The translations under genes and the position numbers were made by a program. A DNA stretch of 8,776 nt from Caryophanales bacterium UBA6448 (GTDB lineage Bacteria > Bacillota_I > Bacilli_A > RF39 > UBA660), in NCBI GenBank assembly GCA_002439555.1, contig DJOC01000066.1, positions 1-8,776 of the forward strand. Reading direction: 5' to 3'. Under the pieces are notes generated by a model. The model ran no database searches. It was given only the letters and a program-made list of their open reading frames with translations, and was not told the origin of the DNA. Below, in pieces: positions 1 through 5,623 of the stretch (the stretch's first letter is position 1; every line of letters starts with the position of its first letter).

Positions 1-1377
1 TGAGGTTTTACCATTATATACAACATAAGCATTTTGAGCACCACTATCAGAATCAGTTAATGAAACACTTACATTTAAATAACCATTTGAATAAGACATG
101 GATCTAATATTAACTGTAGGTTTAGTATTATCTAAGTACAAATTAAGATACTCTTTTTCACTGTTAGGACAGGTTGTTTCATTTCCATTTTTATCTACTA
201 TTTTAAATGAACCAATCGATGTTTTAGTATCATTAATTTTTATAGTTTTATATGTCCCACTGTAGGTTTTATTTTGGGTAAATATACTGCAATCACTGCT
301 TGTACATGTGTAAGTGCTTTTACCATTTAATACTATCTTATCACAACCGCTTTCGTTATCTTTACATCCATAATTAATAGTTCTAGAGCCACTTTGCCAT
401 GTTGTATTTTCATTACCATAGTAACATTTTGGCGGTATACCATCAACTTTTTGAATTACAATTTTTTCACTTACTACTTTATTACCAGCATCATCTTTAA
501 CACAAAAATAATAATTTCCATTTGAGGTAAACTTTTTTTCAATTGTGAAATCATTTTGTGCTTTGGATAATTTTTCATATGTTCCAGAGCAATTTTCAGT
601 TTCAGAAAATAAATATTCAACGATGCCTGAACCCAAATCATGGGCTTTAATCGTAACAACTCTTTCTTTAACCCATTCGTTTGGATCCCCTGATATATCA
701 ACATTATCAATTATCGGTTTTACCAAATCTATTTTTATTCTTTTACCTGCACTTCTATATAATTTATCTGATGACCACGCTTGAACATAAAACACATCGT
801 TAATTACATTTCCCATTTGATTTAATAAATTTTGTAAGTCAAATTCTCTCTCATTCCAAATTGTATTAGGATTTAAATCAGTTGTCCAAGTGTATGCTAA
901 AGAATTATCTATTGAATTATCACTTTTTACTGCTGAAATAACTTCACTTTCATTATACCATTTATCAGAGCTTTTACTTCCCTGACGCAATATTTTAAGA
1001 TCATAATTTCCTGCAATTTCATTACTACAATCTTCATTTTTATTTACATCATCCAAAGAGGCATCTCCATCATTAACATTTATAATATAACAATTCATTA
1101 TTTTTGAATCTCTCGGATCATAAATATTAAATGAAGAATTATCCGCCTTCAAATAGCCTTCATCTATTAAAGTTTGTACATACAAAGAGGTACTTTCAGT
1201 ATCTGCATAGTATTTTTCCGCAGCAAGTTCTATTTCTGTTTTAAGATTTTTATATTGTTTATCTAGTATCGTTTTTCTTATTGAACCAATAGAAAATATT
1301 CCAATAGTAATTAATATACCTAAAATTACTATAACGCTTAATAGTTCCACTATTGTAAAACCTTTTTTATCTTTCAT
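1..1377 (-). CDS. Prepilin-like surface protein with C-terminal Ig-like domains (3' end outside window)
   Basis: The frame is open from ATG at 1377 to the window edge (459 codons, no stop), so the C-terminus is missing. The N-terminus MKDKKGFTIVELLSVIVILG is a classic prepilin signal: a short basic leader, Gly6 at the processing site, Phe7, Glu11 (+5), then a hydrophobic helix to about residue 30 and a polar helix to about 60. Residues 60-215 are a less clear soluble region. From about 217 come Ig-like repeats: 217-310 (D-GSGIVEY-FS, then DDAGN), 315-415 (CKDNESGC, then DKNGNET) and a third starting near 417 (DSDSGA). Cysteines are frequent in the second repeat. An AGGAG lies 7 nt before the ATG. 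Family knowledge says such proteins are cleaved by prepilin peptidase and shown on the cell surface. A role in adhesion or pilus-like assembly is inference; no pilus machinery is visible here. Confidence 0.85.
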   Translation of the reverse strand, partial: MKDKKGFTIVELLSVIVILGILITIGIFSIGSIRKTILDKQYKNLKTEIELAAEKYYADTESTSLYVQTLIDEGYLKADNSSFNIYDPRDSKIMNCYIINVNDGDASLDDVNKNEDCSNEIAGNYDLKILRQGSKSSDKWYNESEVISAVKSDNSIDNSLAYTWTTDLNPNTIWNEREFDLQNLLNQMGNVINDVFYVQAWSSDKLYRSAGKRIKIDLVKPIIDNVDISGDPNEWVKERVVTIKAHDLGSGIVEYLFSETENCSGTYEKLSKAQNDFTIEKKFTSNGNYYFCVKDDAGNKVVSEKIVIQKVDGIPPKCYYGNENTTWQSGSRTINYGCKDNESGCDKIVLNGKSTYTCTSSDCSIFTQNKTYSGTYKTIKINDTKTSIGSFKIVDKNGNETTCPNSEKEYLNLYLDNTKPTVNIRSMSYSNGYLNVSVSLTDSDSGAQNAYVVYNGKTS

Positions 1378-1398
1378 TTCTTTACTCCTACCATATTA

Positions 1399-1426
1399 AG
1401 TATACCAAATTATAAATATTTTTCAA
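1399..1426 (-). promoter_or_regulatory. Sigma-A-like promoter for the pilin-Ig gene
   Basis: On the minus strand, TTGAAA (1421-1426) is followed after 16 nt by TATACT (1399-1404). TGG directly before the -10 makes it an extended -10. The predicted start near 1392 gives a leader of about 15 nt containing the AGGAG. This implies transcription separate from the gene ending at 1442. Confidence 0.65.
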
Positions 1427-1441
1427 CTAAAAAAAGGAAAA

Positions 1442-1960
1442 TTAATTATCATTTTTCAATACTCTTTTTTCCTCTTTTTCTTTCATAATTTTTTCAATAT
1501 AAACATAAATCATACGAAGATCTAAGTAACTTACTTTACAAAGTATATCAAGCAATTTTTGTACATCTTTTAAGGCCATTGTACTTTTCATCATATTTAT
1601 AACTTCTTCATCTTTTACATATTTTAGAAATATATTATAAAACTTATTCATCATTAATTTATCCTCAATATTATTTATGAAAAAGTCATCTAAAAGTAAA
1701 TTATCATCCTTAGTTAATACTTTAAATCTAAACTTTTTATCATTTATTACATATAATTTACCGTTTAAAAAACTATCTGGTAGTAAATTGTTTTGAATTA
1801 TCATATTCATAAGTTCTTCATAAGTATATTCCTTAGTAAATGAATCAATTATTTCAATGCTTGAAAAGTTCATATTACTTTTAAGCAAAATATTAATATC
1901 AATTGGCATAAATTCTTTTGGTCTGGCCTCAACAACTAAATAATAAATACTTTTATCCAT
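1442..1960 (-). CDS. Hypothetical protein, 172 aa
   Basis: Not recognised. The protein is rich in Ile, Leu, Lys, Asp and Asn, with no convincing membrane segment or signal peptide, so it is probably cytosolic. It opens with a beta-like stretch (SIYYLVVEARPKEFMPIDIN). Predominantly helical-looking sequence follows, ending in a charged tail (MKEKEEKRVLKNDN). The single Cys (about residue 141) sits in the C-terminal helical part. ATG at 1960 is preceded by GGAG about 10 nt upstream, and a strong promoter lies just before it, so the start is well supported. It lies between ftsW and the pilin-like gene and has its own promoter, so neither neighbour gives a functional clue. A lineage-restricted protein is the simplest reading. 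Confidence 0.8.
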   Translation of the reverse strand: MDKSIYYLVVEARPKEFMPIDINILLKSNMNFSSIEIIDSFTKEYTYEELMNMIIQNNLLPDSFLNGKLYVINDKKFRFKVLTKDDNLLLDDFFINNIEDKLMMNKFYNIFLKYVKDEEVINMMKSTMALKDVQKLLDILCKVSYLDLRMIYVYIEKIMKEKEEKRVLKNDN

Positions 1961-1992
1961 AATACATCACTCCATTTTTTGGATAAGATAGT

Positions 1993-2022
1993 ATTTTATC
2001 ATGATATTTATTTTGTTGTCAA
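1993..2022 (-). promoter_or_regulatory. Promoter for the 172-aa gene, abutting the ftsW stop
   Basis: A consensus -35 TTGACA (2017-2022, minus strand) is followed after 18 nt by TAAAAT (1993-1998), with TGA before it forming an extended -10. The -35 begins immediately after the ftsW stop codon (2023-2025). The predicted start near 1986 leaves a leader of about 25 nt with a GGAG. Confidence 0.7.
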
Positions 2023-3177
2023 TTAGATAGACATAATTTCTCTTTTAAGTTTATTTTTTTTATTTTCAATTGAAACTCTTTCGGTTACAAAAATTAAAAA
2101 TATTGCATTTAAAGTATAACTTCCACCATAAGATAAAAATGGAAGTGGAACACCAGTAAGTGGTATCATCGCAAGAAGTCCAAATAAATTTATAAATATA
2201 TGTAATGTAAAATACCAAAATGTTCCATATGCTAAAATACTTGTTCGCAAGTTTTCACTTTTTTTAGCAATTTTAAATATTTTGAATAAAACGACTCCAT
2301 AAAGAAGTATTGTAAGTGCTCCCACAATTGAACCTAATTCTTCACAAATAATTGGAAAAATCATATCAGTATGACTTTCTGGTAAATATAAATATTTTTG
2401 AGAACTTTGGCCAAGACCTACACCAAAAAGACCACCATTTGATATTGCAATTAACGCATTACAAACTTGATAACCACTTTCCTCTTGATAACGAGTACAA
2501 GGTGCTTTAAAATTAAGTCTTGAAAGTTTATTACTTGATAAAATGTTGTCACCTTTGTATAAAAGTGCTAAAACAAGTACAACAATTCCTATGATAAAAA
2601 TTCTAATTATTTTTAAAATATTTTTTTTAATCATTGGTACAGATAAAAAAGTTAAAATTGCTATTGCTCCAATAATTGCGGCGCTTCCCCAGTCTGGTTG
2701 TAAAAGTGTAAGAAGCATATAAACCCCTGCAAGAAGTAAAGGAATAAAATATAATGACAAGTTTTTAGTATTTCTTTTCGATAAATTATTATAAAATACT
2801 GCCATAAATAGTATTAAAGCAGATTTTGCAAATTCACTTGGCTGAAGATTAAATGGCCCTATTGCAATCCAACTTTGAGCATTACCTGCAACTTTACCTT
2901 TGACAAGAACATACATAAGAAGTATTAAAATTCCAAATGAATATAAATATGCTAAAAATTTATATCTATTTGTTGGAAAGATTGTAACAAAAAAGCCTGC
3001 GATAAAGCCTACCACTAAAACTATAAGTTGTCTTATAAAAAAGTGATTTGGTGCAAAATTATATCTAAGTATAGTTGATACGCTTGAGGCTGAATAAATC
3101 ATTACAAGACCAAAAATACACATAAGTGTAACTAAAAACAAAAGTAATTTATCTATTTTTCTTAAATCATCTTTCAT
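2023..3177 (-). CDS. ftsW: SEDS peptidoglycan glycosyltransferase, FtsW/SpoVE type
   Basis: A 384-aa polytopic membrane protein of normal SEDS length with about ten hydrophobic segments. Family motifs are in order: LQPSEFAK (111-118), LQPDWGSA (159-166), GYQ (235-237) and GGLFGVGLGQS (248-258). LPESHTD follows (265-271; Asp271 is in the conserved acidic position), then PLPFLSYGGS (344-353). SEDS proteins polymerise lipid II glycan strands with a partner class B PBP. GQSSQKYLYLPESHTD is closer to FtsW/SpoVE than to RodA. SpoVE (spore cortex) cannot be excluded, given the coat-type genes nearby. Cys227 and Cys239 bracket the extracytoplasmic loop before GGLFG and could pair. No Shine-Dalgarno precedes ATG 3177, and the -10 ends 6 nt before it, suggesting a leaderless mRNA. 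No PBP gene is adjacent in the window. Confidence 0.93.
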   Translation of the reverse strand: MKDDLRKIDKLLLFLVTLMCIFGLVMIYSASSVSTILRYNFAPNHFFIRQLIVLVVGFIAGFFVTIFPTNRYKFLAYLYSFGILILLMYVLVKGKVAGNAQSWIAIGPFNLQPSEFAKSALILFMAVFYNNLSKRNTKNLSLYFIPLLLAGVYMLLTLLQPDWGSAAIIGAIAILTFLSVPMIKKNILKIIRIFIIGIVVLVLALLYKGDNILSSNKLSRLNFKAPCTRYQEESGYQVCNALIAISNGGLFGVGLGQSSQKYLYLPESHTDMIFPIICEELGSIVGALTILLYGVVLFKIFKIAKKSENLRTSILAYGTFWYFTLHIFINLFGLLAMIPLTGVPLPFLSYGGSYTLNAIFLIFVTERVSIENKKNKLKREIMSI

Positions 3178-3183
3178 ATTATT

Positions 3184-3212
3184 ATGATATCATTTTTTTT
3201 CTAATAAGTAAA
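3184..3212 (-). promoter_or_regulatory. ftsW promoter predicting a leaderless transcript
   Basis: On the minus strand, TTTACT (3207-3212), a 17-nt spacer and TATCAT (3184-3189) with TGA before it fit an extended -10 promoter. Only AATAAT separates the -10 from the ATG, so the expected start falls on or next to the A of the start codon. The -10 lies in a 10-bp palindrome, ATGATATCAT. Confidence 0.55.
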
Positions 3213-3250
3213 TTGTAAAAATTTTTAATATTTAATCACAAAATAAAAAA

Positions 3251-3278
3251 TTATGTATATTTTATAATAGATACATAA
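3251..3278 (+). promoter_or_regulatory. TATAAT box inside a perfect inverted repeat, upstream of the YjcZ-like gene
   Basis: A consensus -10 TATAAT (3263-3268) sits in the 12-nt centre of an inverted repeat: TTATGTAT (3251-3258) and ATACATAA (3271-3278), 8 of 8 matching. No good -35 is seen at 16-18 nt and there is no TGn extension, unlike the housekeeping promoters here. The repeat's right arm touches the AGGAGG. It could be an operator over the promoter or a hairpin near the mRNA 5' end; the former is favoured but unproven. Confidence 0.5.
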
Positions 3279-3292
3279 AGGAGGTTATTAAA

Positions 3293-3481
3293 ATGTATTA
3301 CTACGGAAATAATGGCTATTACCCTGCTTATGGTCAAACTCAAACTCCTTGCTGTGGTGGCACTTACGGTGGATATACAACTGGTTATGGAATTGGCGGT
3401 GCTATTTGGATAGTACTTTTTATACTACTTGTAATAATCATTGGAGCATGGGGATTTGGTAATCAAGGTCCAAATAATTAA
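3293..3481 (+). CDS. YjcZ-like small Gly/Tyr-rich membrane protein, possible spore protein
   Basis: 62 aa. Residues 1-34 are Tyr/Gly-rich and polar (MYYYGNNGYYPAYG, then CC at 20-21 and GGTYGGYTTGYG). A single hydrophobic segment follows (about 35-53, GGAIWIVLFILLVIIIGAWG), then a short GNQGPNN tail. The GYG-rich head followed by a GG-A-VLFILL-II-G helix strongly resembles the small YjcZ-type sporulation proteins of Bacillus, where family members are found in or assembled onto spores. That resemblance is from memory of the family. AAGGAGG lies 8 nt before the ATG, an excellent Shine-Dalgarno. It stands alone between a divergent ftsW and a terminator. A spore or membrane role is inferred from the architecture and the nearby cotJ genes. 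Confidence 0.8.
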   Translation: MYYYGNNGYYPAYGQTQTPCCGGTYGGYTTGYGIGGAIWIVLFILLVIIIGAWGFGNQGPNN

Positions 3482-3505
3482 GGGAAAGGGAAACCTTTCT
3501 TTTTT
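3481..3505 (+). terminator. Rho-independent terminator after the YjcZ-like gene
   Basis: GAAAGG (3484-3489), a GAAA loop and CCTTTC (3494-3499) form a 6-bp stem. Further weak pairs extend it to the stop codon, and a run of six T follows (3500-3505). It separates this gene from def, whose promoter begins at 3508. Confidence 0.8.
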
Positions 3506-3507
3506 AT

Positions 3508-3536
3508 TTGCGTTATTACTTTTTTTTTGGTAAAAT
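3508..3536 (+). promoter_or_regulatory. def promoter
   Basis: TTGCGT (3508-3513), a 17-nt spacer and TAAAAT (3531-3536), with TGG before the -10, form an extended -10 promoter. The expected start is near 3543, about 15 nt before the ATG. The leader is just long enough to hold the AAAGGGG Shine-Dalgarno. Confidence 0.65.
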
Positions 3537-3557
3537 ATACATTGCAAAGGGGATGCT

Positions 3558-4112
3558 ATGATGAAAGTACCTAATTTAAATATACTAGATGAAAAAAATA
3601 AAATATTAAGAACTGTTTCTAAAGAGGTAGTCTTCCCTCTTTCAAGTGAAGATGAAAAATTAATATTTGATGCAATTAAATATTTAGAGTTATCACAAGA
3701 TGATAAAATCGCCGAAAAATACGATTTAAGAGCCGGTATGGGACTTGCTTTTGTCCAGCTTGGAGTTCCAAAAAGAATATTTGTTATTGCTAATAAAAAC
3801 GAAGACGACACTTTCGAAGAACATATTGTAATTAATCCGGTTATTAAATCTGCTTCCGAAGAACTTGTATATGTTGGTGAGGGCGAAGGATGTTTATCTA
3901 TAAATAGGCCTACAACTGGTATTGTTCCAAGACATGCAAGAGTAAACGTTGAATATCAAGATATAAAAGGTAATAAACAAACTATCAGAGTTCGCGAAGA
4001 TATTGCGGTTGCATTTCAACATGAAATAGACCATTTAAATGGTATTCTATTCGTAGATAAAATTGATAAAAAAGATCCATTCAAAGGAAAAGATCAAATG
4101 CGTGAAATTTGA
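3558..4112 (+). CDS. def: Peptide deformylase
   Basis: 184 aa, typical of the longer type 2 deformylases of Gram-positives. It removes the N-formyl group from nascent proteins in the cytosol, using a metal (usually Fe2+) held by one Cys and two His. All three motifs are present: GMGLAFVQ (60-67, the GxGxAxxQ motif, with Val where Pro is usual), EGCLS (110-114, metal ligand Cys112) and QHEIDHLNG (154-162, ligands His155 and His159, catalytic Glu156). Two ATGs occur in tandem (3558 and 3561). AAAGGGG lies 5 nt before the first and 8 nt before the second, so the protein may start one residue later. The gene has its own promoter. Its stop codon lies in the terminator hairpin shared with cotJC. 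No fmt is adjacent in the window. Confidence 0.96.
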   Translation: MMKVPNLNILDEKNKILRTVSKEVVFPLSSEDEKLIFDAIKYLELSQDDKIAEKYDLRAGMGLAFVQLGVPKRIFVIANKNEDDTFEEHIVINPVIKSASEELVYVGEGEGCLSINRPTTGIVPRHARVNVEYQDIKGNKQTIRVREDIAVAFQHEIDHLNGILFVDKIDKKDPFKGKDQMREI

Positions 4113-4122
4113 TCTTTTTTTA
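4088..4122. terminator. Shared hairpin terminator between convergent def and cotJC
   Basis: AAAAGATCAAAT (4088-4099) and ATTTGATCTTTT (4107-4118) form a perfect 12-bp stem with a 7-nt loop. On the plus strand the T-run continues to 4121, so def is terminated well. On the minus strand the stem is followed by a weaker TTTT-CC-TTT tail, giving partial termination of cotJC. The hairpin contains the last codons and stop of def. Confidence 0.8.
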
Positions 4123-4123
4123 T

Positions 4124-4681
4124 TTAATATCCTTTATTTTTATAATAATCGTATAACTCTTTAAATCTATTAAAGTGAACTATCTCTCTTTGTCTTAAAA
4201 ATAAAAGTGGTCCAATAATATCTTCATCAGTTGTTTGATTAATTAATCCTTCATAAGTTGCTCTAGCCTTTTCCTCTGCTGCCATATCCTCAGATAAATT
4301 TGCAAGAACATCACCAGTTACTGCAAAGTATGCACAAGTAAATGGATTTCCGGTTGCATCAACAGGAAATATACCTACTCCATGCTCGGTATAATAACTT
4401 CCAAGACCGGCTTTTTCAAGTTCATCAATTGTTGCGTTTTTTGTAAGTTCGTGAACCATCGTACATATCATTTCAACGTGGCCAAGTTCCTCAGTAGCAA
4501 TATCATTAAGTAGTGCCCTTCCCTTATCATCAGGCATTGTAAACTTTTGTGAAAAATATCTCATCGAAGCACCAAGTTCCCCATTAGGTCCTCCAAATTG
4601 TGTAATCAAATATTTTGCCATCTTTAAATCTTTTTTAGTAATATTTATTGGATAAGCAAGTTTTTTATCATATTTAAACAT
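4124..4681 (-). CDS. cotJC: Spore coat protein CotJC, manganese-catalase family
   Basis: 185 aa from ATG at 4681 (Bacillus CotJC is about 189). This start gives MFKYDKKLAYPINIT, collinear with the Bacillus N-terminus MWVYEKKLQYP. GAGG lies 9 nt upstream (4691-4694) and the gene overlaps the previous stop by 8 nt. Upstream in-frame ATGs (4690, 4717) have no usable Shine-Dalgarno or homology. The ferritin-like four-helix fold keeps all ligand positions expected of dimanganese catalases: Glu35 (GELGAS), Glu65 and His68 (TEELGHVEM), Glu136 (AAEEKARATY) and His169 (REIVHFNRF). It could therefore retain metal binding or peroxide-removing activity. In Bacillus the cotJ operon is expressed in the mother cell. 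Here it follows a cotJA-cotJB fusion, so the operon content is conserved. Confidence 0.95.
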   Translation of the reverse strand: MFKYDKKLAYPINITKKDLKMAKYLITQFGGPNGELGASMRYFSQKFTMPDDKGRALLNDIATEELGHVEMICTMVHELTKNATIDELEKAGLGSYYTEHGVGIFPVDATGNPFTCAYFAVTGDVLANLSEDMAAEEKARATYEGLINQTTDEDIIGPLLFLRQREIVHFNRFKELYDYYKNKGY

Positions 4682-5111
4682 ATTTTCCATCCTCACTTTC
4701 CCAAGGCCAAGCGCCATTTACCCATTTAAATGAATTATAATTATTTCCTTTGGTATAACATAGTGGACCATATTTTGCTTCATATTCTTTAGAGTATTTT
4801 TCAAGTTTTTCACACCACATTTTGTATTTTGCAAATAAATTTTCATCGTTTGGATTTAAGTCAAGTGCCAAAACATAATCATTTACCGCAAATGAAGCCT
4901 CCATTACCTTAAATAAATCTTTATCCTTTTCTGTTTTAAGTTTTGGTATTAAATAAGTATAGTTTTTATAAGGCTTATATTCATTTGGAAACATATTTCC
5001 CTTTAAGAAGCCTTCATCCTTTTCTTCATACTTTTTACTAAAATCTAAACCAGGAAAATTATAAAGCATATCATTATAGCCATTAAAATAGCTGTCACTA
5101 TCAAATAACAT
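4674..5111 (-). CDS. cotJB: Spore coat protein, CotJA-like segment fused to CotJB
   Basis: 145 aa, whereas CotJB alone is about 87. Residues 66-139 match CotJB: a helical LFKVMEASFAVNDYVLALDL, then NPNDENLFAKY, then YGPL (114-117) and a Trp-rich end (FKW 128-130, AWPWE 134-138). Bacillus CotJB has the same YGPL and PWEW/PWPW features. The N-terminal part contains GFLKGNMFPNEYKPYKNY (34-51). This resembles the short CotJA motif, in which a G-(T/N)-(L/M)-FP core is followed by PY. I read the protein as CotJA and CotJB in one chain, with residues 1-30 unassigned. GGGAG lies 7 nt before the ATG. It overlaps cotJC, so translation is probably coupled. The CotJB assignment is firm; the CotJA part is an inference from a short motif. 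Confidence 0.85.
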   Translation of the reverse strand: MLFDSDSYFNGYNDMLYNFPGLDFSKKYEEKDEGFLKGNMFPNEYKPYKNYTYLIPKLKTEKDKDLFKVMEASFAVNDYVLALDLNPNDENLFAKYKMWCEKLEKYSKEYEAKYGPLCYTKGNNYNSFKWVNGAWPWESEDGKYV

Positions 5112-5126
5112 TTCTTTCTCCCTTCA

Positions 5127-5141
5127 TACATAAATTATGTA
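5127..5141 (-). promoter_or_regulatory. Inverted repeat and possible sporulation-type -10 upstream of cotJ
   Basis: TACATAA-T-TTATGTA is a perfect 7-bp inverted repeat about 15 nt before the cotJ ATG. Its minus strand contains CATAATTT (5132-5139), resembling the CATA-type -10 of mother-cell sigma factors (SigE/SigK). It would put the start near 5125, just before the GGGAG. No correctly spaced -35 is evident. The TTATGTA/TACATAA arms recur around the YjcZ-like promoter. Confidence 0.35.
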
Positions 5142-5174
5142 ACTTAGGAAAAATGCATTAGTTTTTTAGCCTAT

Positions 5175-5204
5175 AAAAAAGAAAACCTGAGTGTGAAGGT
5201 TTTC
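5175..5204 (-). terminator. Rho-independent terminator ending a minus-strand transcript before cotJ
   Basis: Read on the minus strand, GAAAACCT (5204-5197), an 8-nt loop and AGGTTTTC (5188-5181) form a perfect 8-bp stem followed by TTTTTT (5180-5175). It has no U-run in the plus direction. It ends whatever transcript comes from the right, 64 nt before the cotJ ATG. Confidence 0.8.
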
Positions 5205-5283
5205 ATTCATTTACAACCCCAAATAATTTATATCCCGCACCATCCGAGAGCGGTTAACATTTTCTAAACATTTTCTCAAATGC
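5175..5283 (-). ncRNA. Candidate small RNA or 5' leader of unknown class
   Basis: The stretch between the DUF1292-like gene and cotJ holds no credible coding frame. It has a promoter-like sequence at 5290-5317, a locally GC-rich core (5232-5254) and a strong terminator at 5175-5204, predicting a transcript of about 105-110 nt. Local pairings seen on the minus strand are CATTT-GAGA-AAATG near the 5' end, CCGC/GCGG around a TCTCGGATGGT loop, and TTAAC with GTTGTAA around that. An 11-nt tandem repeat (AGAAAATGTT twice, 5256-5276) lies in the 5' half. I could not match it to SRP RNA, 6S, tmRNA, T-box or the common riboswitches. It may be a free small RNA, or a terminator-controlled leader of cotJ. 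The 5' end is approximate. Confidence 0.45.
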
Positions 5284-5289
5284 AACTAT

Positions 5290-5317
5290 ATCTTAACACA
5301 TTGTTTATTTTTTTCAA
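5290..5317 (-). promoter_or_regulatory. Promoter-like sequence for the candidate RNA
   Basis: TTGAAA (5312-5317), a 16-nt spacer and TAAGAT (5290-5295), with TGT before the -10, fit the extended -10 pattern used elsewhere here. The -10 itself is weak (4 of 6). An overlapping TATAGT (5285-5290) lacks a -35. Confidence 0.4.
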
Positions 5318-5334
5318 ATACTAAAACTTAAAAT

Positions 5335-5580
5335 TTATTTTTTGAATCCTTTCATAACTTCTTGAAATATTGCTACAGCCTTTTTCTTTCTAAGTTCTTC
5401 GGTTATTTCCTTAACAATATAATTATCATTTATTACTTCATAAGTTCCAAATATAACATTTAACATTTTATACTGATTATAAGTATTATCTGTATAAAAA
5501 ATATATTTGTAATTATCATCGTCAACATAGGTAAAAAGCACATAATATTTTTTACCACCAATTTCAATTATATCTTTCAT
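5335..5580 (-). CDS. Small DUF1292-like protein, 81 aa
   Basis: An 81-aa soluble protein with a beta-rich N-terminus (EIGGKKYYVLFTYVDDDNYKY, then IFYTDN) and a second strand region (FGTYEVINDNYIVKEI). A charged helix EELRKKKAVAIFQEVMKGFKK closes it. The order 'VLFT-, acidic turn, Y-FYTD, then E-lining helix' resembles the YrzB/DUF1292 family of small Bacillota proteins, whose function is not known. It is shorter and less acidic than YrzB, so the assignment is tentative. AAAGGAG lies 4 nt before the ATG. No promoter is evident between it and the terminator at 5599-5623, so it may rely on read-through from the upstream gene. Confidence 0.7.
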   Translation of the reverse strand: MKDIIEIGGKKYYVLFTYVDDDNYKYIFYTDNTYNQYKMLNVIFGTYEVINDNYIVKEITEELRKKKAVAIFQEVMKGFKK

Positions 5581-5598
5581 TTTACTCCTTTAATATTC

Positions 5599-5623
5599 AA
5601 AAAAAGTGAATTAAATCACTTTT
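5599..5623 (-). terminator. Terminator overlapping the stop of the 162-aa gene
   Basis: On the minus strand, AAAAGTGA (5623-5616), a 6-nt loop and TCACTTTT (5609-5602) form an 8-bp stem that runs into seven consecutive T (5605-5599). The stem is AT-rich, so leakage is likely. The next gene, which has no visible promoter, starts at 5580. Confidence 0.7.

Noticed and set aside
474..784. Open frames on both strands inside the pilin-Ig gene (474-710 minus, 545-784 plus)
   Set aside because: They lie within a 459-codon uninterrupted frame with clear protein features and lack ribosome binding sites.
1415..1460. Terminator after the 172-aa gene
   Set aside because: There is a T-run, but the only stem is about five A-T pairs, too weak to call.
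3425..3811. Minus-strand frame opposite the YjcZ-like gene and def
   Set aside because: It is antisense to two well-supported genes, crosses the terminator and def promoter, and resembles no protein family.
4682..4717. CotJC starting at ATG 4717 or 4690
   Set aside because: The extra residues have no counterpart in Bacillus CotJC and no spaced Shine-Dalgarno. ATG 4681 has GAGG 9 nt upstream and an aligned N-terminus.
5165..5209. 14-codon frame (MNENLHTQV...) over the minus-strand terminator, as a leader peptide
   Set aside because: Its codons coincide with the hairpin and T-run, it lacks a regulatory codon run, and the GGGG upstream is a poor Shine-Dalgarno.
5225..5260. T-box-like GGATGGTGCGG in the candidate RNA
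   Set aside because: It lacks the GGNACCGCG core and a specifier stem, and the downstream genes are not tRNA- or amino-acid-related.
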